IMG/VR virus record: IMGVR_UViG_3300021403_000055
Location: 1 to 22,506 of that record
Reading direction: 5' to 3' (one strand)
From: a virus
Length of the DNA stretch: 22,506 nucleotides
Below, piece after piece: positions 19,940 through 22,506 of the stretch. A program made the position numbers and the translations under genes. How positions within the stretch are numbered: position 1 is the stretch's first letter; the number at the start of each line of letters is the position of its first letter. The notes below the pieces were generated by a model. The model ran no database searches and was not told where the DNA came from. It was given only the letters and a program-made list of their open reading frames with translations.

Positions 19940-20463
19940 TTAGATTTAGACAATTTTTATTGAGTGAATGCGTGACCATAAACGCGCCAAATGGTATTTT
20001 TATTAAGGTAACTCCTACAAATAACACAATTAGAAAACTTTGCGGTTATTTTTATCAATTTGAGGAAATTATTCCTTTGTTGGATGATTTCCACTGTACT
20101 TTACTATACAGTAATACACCAGCCTATAATATAGACCTACCATATATAAGTTCAGACGAAAGATTTTCGGCTATTGGAACCGGATTATCACATTGGGCTG
20201 GTCAGGAAGGTAAAGGTTATATTGTATTGAATTTGGTATCGCCAGAACTTGCAGCTTTAAATAAGAAATTTTCTGATGCTGGATTCAAAGGAACCTTTCC
20301 AGACTACCACCCACATGTGTCGTTAATACATCCTGTACCTGATTTTGAAAAAATCAAACCAATCTTTGATTCAATAAACGAGGCTTTACAATCGAAAAAT
20401 CCTCCTTTAAGTTTGAGTTTTTATTATGGTGGTTATACTATTGCAGATCCTGAGGAAAAATAA
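19936..20463 (+). CDS. acb1: Acb1-like 2H phosphoesterase (probable anti-CBASS protein)
   Basis: A 175-residue protein with two H-x-(T/S) motifs of the 2H phosphoesterase fold: H53-C-T55 in DDFHCTLLYS and H127-V-S129 in YHPHVSLIHP. A central GTGLSHWAGQEGKGYIVLNL segment resembles T4 57B/Acb1, which cleaves the cyclic nucleotides made by CBASS defence; this is by-eye similarity. The first residues MIRFRQFLLSE match the pattern of T4 capsid-targeting sequences (M-x-x-aromatic-x-x-F-(I/L)-x-E) and end in L-x-E, the gp21 protease site. The enzyme may thus be packed in the head and injected. It lies inside the late baseplate operon with ATGA and TAATG overlaps. Confidence 0.75.
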   Translation: MIRFRQFLLSECVTINAPNGIFIKVTPTNNTIRKLCGYFYQFEEIIPLLDDFHCTLLYSNTPAYNIDLPYISSDERFSAIGTGLSHWAGQEGKGYIVLNLVSPELAALNKKFSDAGFKGTFPDYHPHVSLIHPVPDFEKIKPIFDSINEALQSKNPPLSLSFYYGGYTIADPEEK

Positions 20464-22343
20464 TGGCTGGTCCTTTTGAGAAAAATGTTGCAGGATTTGA
20501 TGGATTCATATGGTTTATGGGAATTGTTGAATCGCGCCAGGATCCATTGGCGCTTAGTCGAGTCCAAGTGCGTTGTTTTAATGTTCATAGCGCTTCTCTG
20601 ACTGATATACCATCTGTAGATTTACCATGGGCTACAGTCATGCAGAGTGCTCTCAGTGCACCACCATTGGCTCTTAAAGAAAATGATGTTGTATTTGGAT
20701 TTTTTGCTGATGGTCGTTCATGTCAAACCCCAGTCATTTTGGGAATTCTTCCTGGATTCCAAGTAGAAACGGCGCGCCAAGGTTTAGGATTCAGCGATCA
20801 AAGATCCAATACAGATTTACAATCTGCACCAAGAAAGCCTCAAAAGATCACTTATAATGTTGATGGATCGGGTGTGGTCATCACAAACTCTAATACAGCT
20901 TCTCTTTATCCAATAAACGCTGATCTTGATAAACCAAGTCTTTCGGGAGCCACCCGTTACGATATAGCAAATACAGTAATCAATACCAGAAAAACAAATT
21001 TGGATAAAGGCGTGGTGACCGCAACAGGCTTGACCTGGGACGAGCCATATCCAGCATACAATCCTCTTTATCCATACAATAAAGCTTATGAAACAGAATC
21101 AGGCCATCTTATCGAATACGATGACACGCCTAACCAAGAACGAATCACGTTTACTCATCGGAGTGGTTCTTTCCTTGATTTTTACCCAACTGGAACCCGC
21201 GTTGAAAAAATCACCAGATCAGGATATTCCATAACAATGGGCGACGATTTCGTTCATGTTATGGGGCGTTGTTTAATTACAGTTGGTGAAGGAGCTTATG
21301 TAAAGATTCTTGGTGACGCGAATATTGAATGCGGTAATAATTTAAATGTTGGCGTTGCTGGAGATGCAAATTTTTCTGTTGGAGGCTCATTCAATATCAA
21401 AGCGAAGTCTTATAATGCTAATATTGATGATACGGCAACAATGGTCACCGGTTTCAAACAATTCTTTACAAGTCAAGGCGATGTTCATATCAATGCCCAG
21501 GGAACAAATTTTCTAACAGCCGCAGGCCAATTGGAATTATTTTGTTCTGGTGCAGTAGACATTCAAGGCTCGGAAATCAATTGTGAGCTTGGGGCCCAAG
21601 AAGCCCAGATTGGAACTGGTAATAGTATTGCCGCAGCCCCAGCAGTTGCAACACCAAATAAGGGACAAGCTCCACTTGAAACAACTCCTGTTCCATTTCC
21701 TCAGAATTTCACACAATTGGATTCGGATACCGGAGTGGCTTATAAACAAAGTCAATTCCTAGATAATGGACAACCTCCAGATAGCAACGCAAATGGTACT
21801 TCCATGACATGTAATTTCGATCCAAATACCAAAACTTTTCTTCCTTCTGATAGTTGGACTATTTCATCAGATGGATTGGATAAACTTCAGATAAGAGAAG
21901 GACTTGCTAAAGTTCTAGCGAATGGTATGGTGCAATGTTATCCTGATCCAGCAACCGGTTCGGAACCTATTACAGTAGGTTTTGGAACTACTCAATCTGT
22001 TCTTACAACTATTGATCCAAATGTTGTTCTCACGCTTCAATTTGTTACAACCAAACAACAGTGTTCAACTTGGTTAGAAAACGCCTTGGACCAAATCTTT
22101 ATTCCAAAATTAAAGGAATATATTACTGTTGATTTAACCCAGAATCAAGTGGATGCGTTACTTTCTTTCATGTATAATGTTGGTGTAGGTAATTTTGCTT
22201 CCAGTACGCTTCGTAAGGATGTGAATACCCAAAGCTGGTGTAAGGCTGGAGACGACTTTCTAATGTGGAACAAAGCGGCTGGTAAAGTTGTTCCTGGGAT
22301 CGTAAAACGTCGCGAGGATGAGAGAACTCAATTCCTTGGCTAA
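20463..22343 (+). CDS. gp5: baseplate central spike gp5-like with C-terminal lysozyme
   Basis: A 626-residue protein. Residues about 14-100 form the OB-fold (FIWFMGIVESRQDPLALSRV, NDVVFGFFADG, TPVILGIL). Residues about 205-385 are repetitive strands (GHLIEYDDT, ITVGEGAYVKILGDANIEC, NVGVAGDANFSVGGSFNIKA) forming the needle's beta-prism. After a polar linker, residues about 465-626 are a phage lysozyme (GH24): REGL with E479, YPDP with D495, PITVGFGTT with T504, then NQVDALLSFMYNVGVG, FLMWNKAAGKVVPGIVKRREDE. The protein pierces the envelope and cuts peptidoglycan on entry. In T4 gp5 the lysozyme lies between the OB fold and the needle; here it is last. Confidence 0.88.
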   Translation: MAGPFEKNVAGFDGFIWFMGIVESRQDPLALSRVQVRCFNVHSASLTDIPSVDLPWATVMQSALSAPPLALKENDVVFGFFADGRSCQTPVILGILPGFQVETARQGLGFSDQRSNTDLQSAPRKPQKITYNVDGSGVVITNSNTASLYPINADLDKPSLSGATRYDIANTVINTRKTNLDKGVVTATGLTWDEPYPAYNPLYPYNKAYETESGHLIEYDDTPNQERITFTHRSGSFLDFYPTGTRVEKITRSGYSITMGDDFVHVMGRCLITVGEGAYVKILGDANIECGNNLNVGVAGDANFSVGGSFNIKAKSYNANIDDTATMVTGFKQFFTSQGDVHINAQGTNFLTAAGQLELFCSGAVDIQGSEINCELGAQEAQIGTGNSIAAAPAVATPNKGQAPLETTPVPFPQNFTQLDSDTGVAYKQSQFLDNGQPPDSNANGTSMTCNFDPNTKTFLPSDSWTISSDGLDKLQIREGLAKVLANGMVQCYPDPATGSEPITVGFGTTQSVLTTIDPNVVLTLQFVTTKQQCSTWLENALDQIFIPKLKEYITVDLTQNQVDALLSFMYNVGVGNFASSTLRKDVNTQSWCKAGDDFLMWNKAAGKVVPGIVKRREDERTQFLG

Positions 22344-22346
22344 ATA

Positions 22347-22400
22347 TCCCATAATCCAGGTCTTGATATGGGACACAACCATATTCCAGAAATTGTGTCC
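22347..22400 (+). promoter_or_regulatory. two mutually exclusive hairpins downstream of gp5
   Basis: TCCCATA (22347-22353) pairs with TATGGGA (22367-22373), and GGACACAA (22371-22378) pairs with TTGTGTCC (22393-22400). The arms overlap at 22371-22373, so both stems cannot be complete together. There is no T tract after the second stem. This may be a weak transcription-end or switch element. Confidence 0.35.
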
Positions 22401-22430
22401 GCTAATTTATTGATTTTACAACAAAAATAA
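22368..22430 (+). CDS. possible 20-codon ORF after gp5
   Basis: An ATG with AGG eight bases upstream opens a 20-residue frame (MGHNHIPEIVSANLLILQQK). A CTAAATA late-like box (22340-22346) precedes it. It is short and overlaps the hairpins, so it may be no gene at all. Confidence 0.25.
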   Translation: MGHNHIPEIVSANLLILQQK

Positions 22431-22448
22431 ACCACTTACTGAAACAGA

Positions 22449-22506
22449 ATGATTCACGTCCTATACAAAACCACTAACAAAATCAACGGAATGTATTATA
22501 TCGGCG
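22449..22506 (+). CDS. GIY-YIG endonuclease, N-terminal fragment
   Basis: Only the first 19 codons are in the window: MIHVLYKTTNKINGMYYIG. The VLYKTTNKINGxYYIG pattern is the start of a GIY-YIG nuclease domain (the GIY position reads GMY). In T4-like phages such stand-alone genes are mostly homing endonucleases (Seg type) between virion genes. The frame is open to the right edge. No strong ribosome binding site is seen. Confidence 0.75.
   Translation, partial: MIHVLYKTTNKINGMYYIG

Noticed and set aside
1-22506. CRISPR arrays, insertion sequences or attachment sites
   Set aside because: No regularly spaced direct repeats, transposase-like reading frames or tRNA-end duplications were seen on either strand.

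Overview
This AT-rich, densely packed window is part of the genome of a T4-like (myovirus) phage. The evidence is a baseplate/tail set recognisable by T4 numbering (gp4, gp48, gp53, gp27, gp5 on the + strand; gp54-like, gp26, gp51-like and a gp29-like protein on the - strand), a gp32-type single-strand DNA-binding protein, a gp33-like late-transcription protein and a DexA-like exonuclease. Most genes overlap by 1-4 bases (ATGA, TAATG, TGATG junctions), as expected for co-translated phage operons. The host is probably a Gram-negative bacterium. The permuted two-piece tmRNA described below is a form best known from Alphaproteobacteria, some cyanobacteria and a few beta/gammaproteobacteria, so an alphaproteobacterial host is my best guess, not a proven one.

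Layout. 1-3951: an early-type accessory operon with the end of a membrane protein, a metallophosphoesterase, a low-molecular-weight tyrosine-phosphatase-like protein, a winged-helix protein, a DUF3307-like membrane protein, a zinc ribbon, two mini membrane proteins and a RecB/MGME1-like nuclease. 3952-7005: a strong sigma70-type promoter, then a SleB-like cell-wall hydrolase, DexA-like exonuclease, small proteins, an unusual tRNA with predicted anticodon CUA, and a PagL-like outer-membrane protein. 7006-8198: a translation-rescue island, with a peptidyl-tRNA hydrolase 2-like gene directly followed by a circularly permuted ssrA gene. 8199-11308: zinc-finger protein, gp33-like protein, PilZ-like protein, AAA+ ATPase, a small lipoprotein, gp32 and a strong terminator. 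11309-12345: two small genes and a 336-base stretch without a secure gene. 12346-22343: two divergent virion operons that meet at overlapping late-type promoters near 16234-16263. 22344-22506: possible RNA switch or tiny ORF, then the start of a GIY-YIG endonuclease.

The most exciting system is the permuted two-piece tmRNA at about 7862-8176. The 3' acceptor half (T-arm, acceptor strand, CCA) lies upstream of the 5' half. The two halves form a perfect seven-pair alanine-type acceptor stem with the G3-U70 identity pair. They are joined by a spacer closed by a perfect 12-bp hairpin, and the downstream piece carries a tag reading frame ANDSAFDEGFVELALAA. With the adjacent Pth2-like gene and the phage tRNA it suggests that the phage brings its own ribosome-rescue and peptidyl-tRNA recycling kit.

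Second is an Acb1-like 2H phosphoesterase (probable anti-CBASS) inserted between gp27 and gp5. Its first 11 residues look like a T4 capsid-targeting sequence, so it may be packaged and injected. Other notable features are a PagL-like lipid A deacylase with a recognisable His/Ser/acidic triad, a gp32 lacking the zinc ligands, a gp5 with the lysozyme moved to the C-terminus, and a PilZ-like protein. No CRISPR array, insertion sequence or attachment site was seen.
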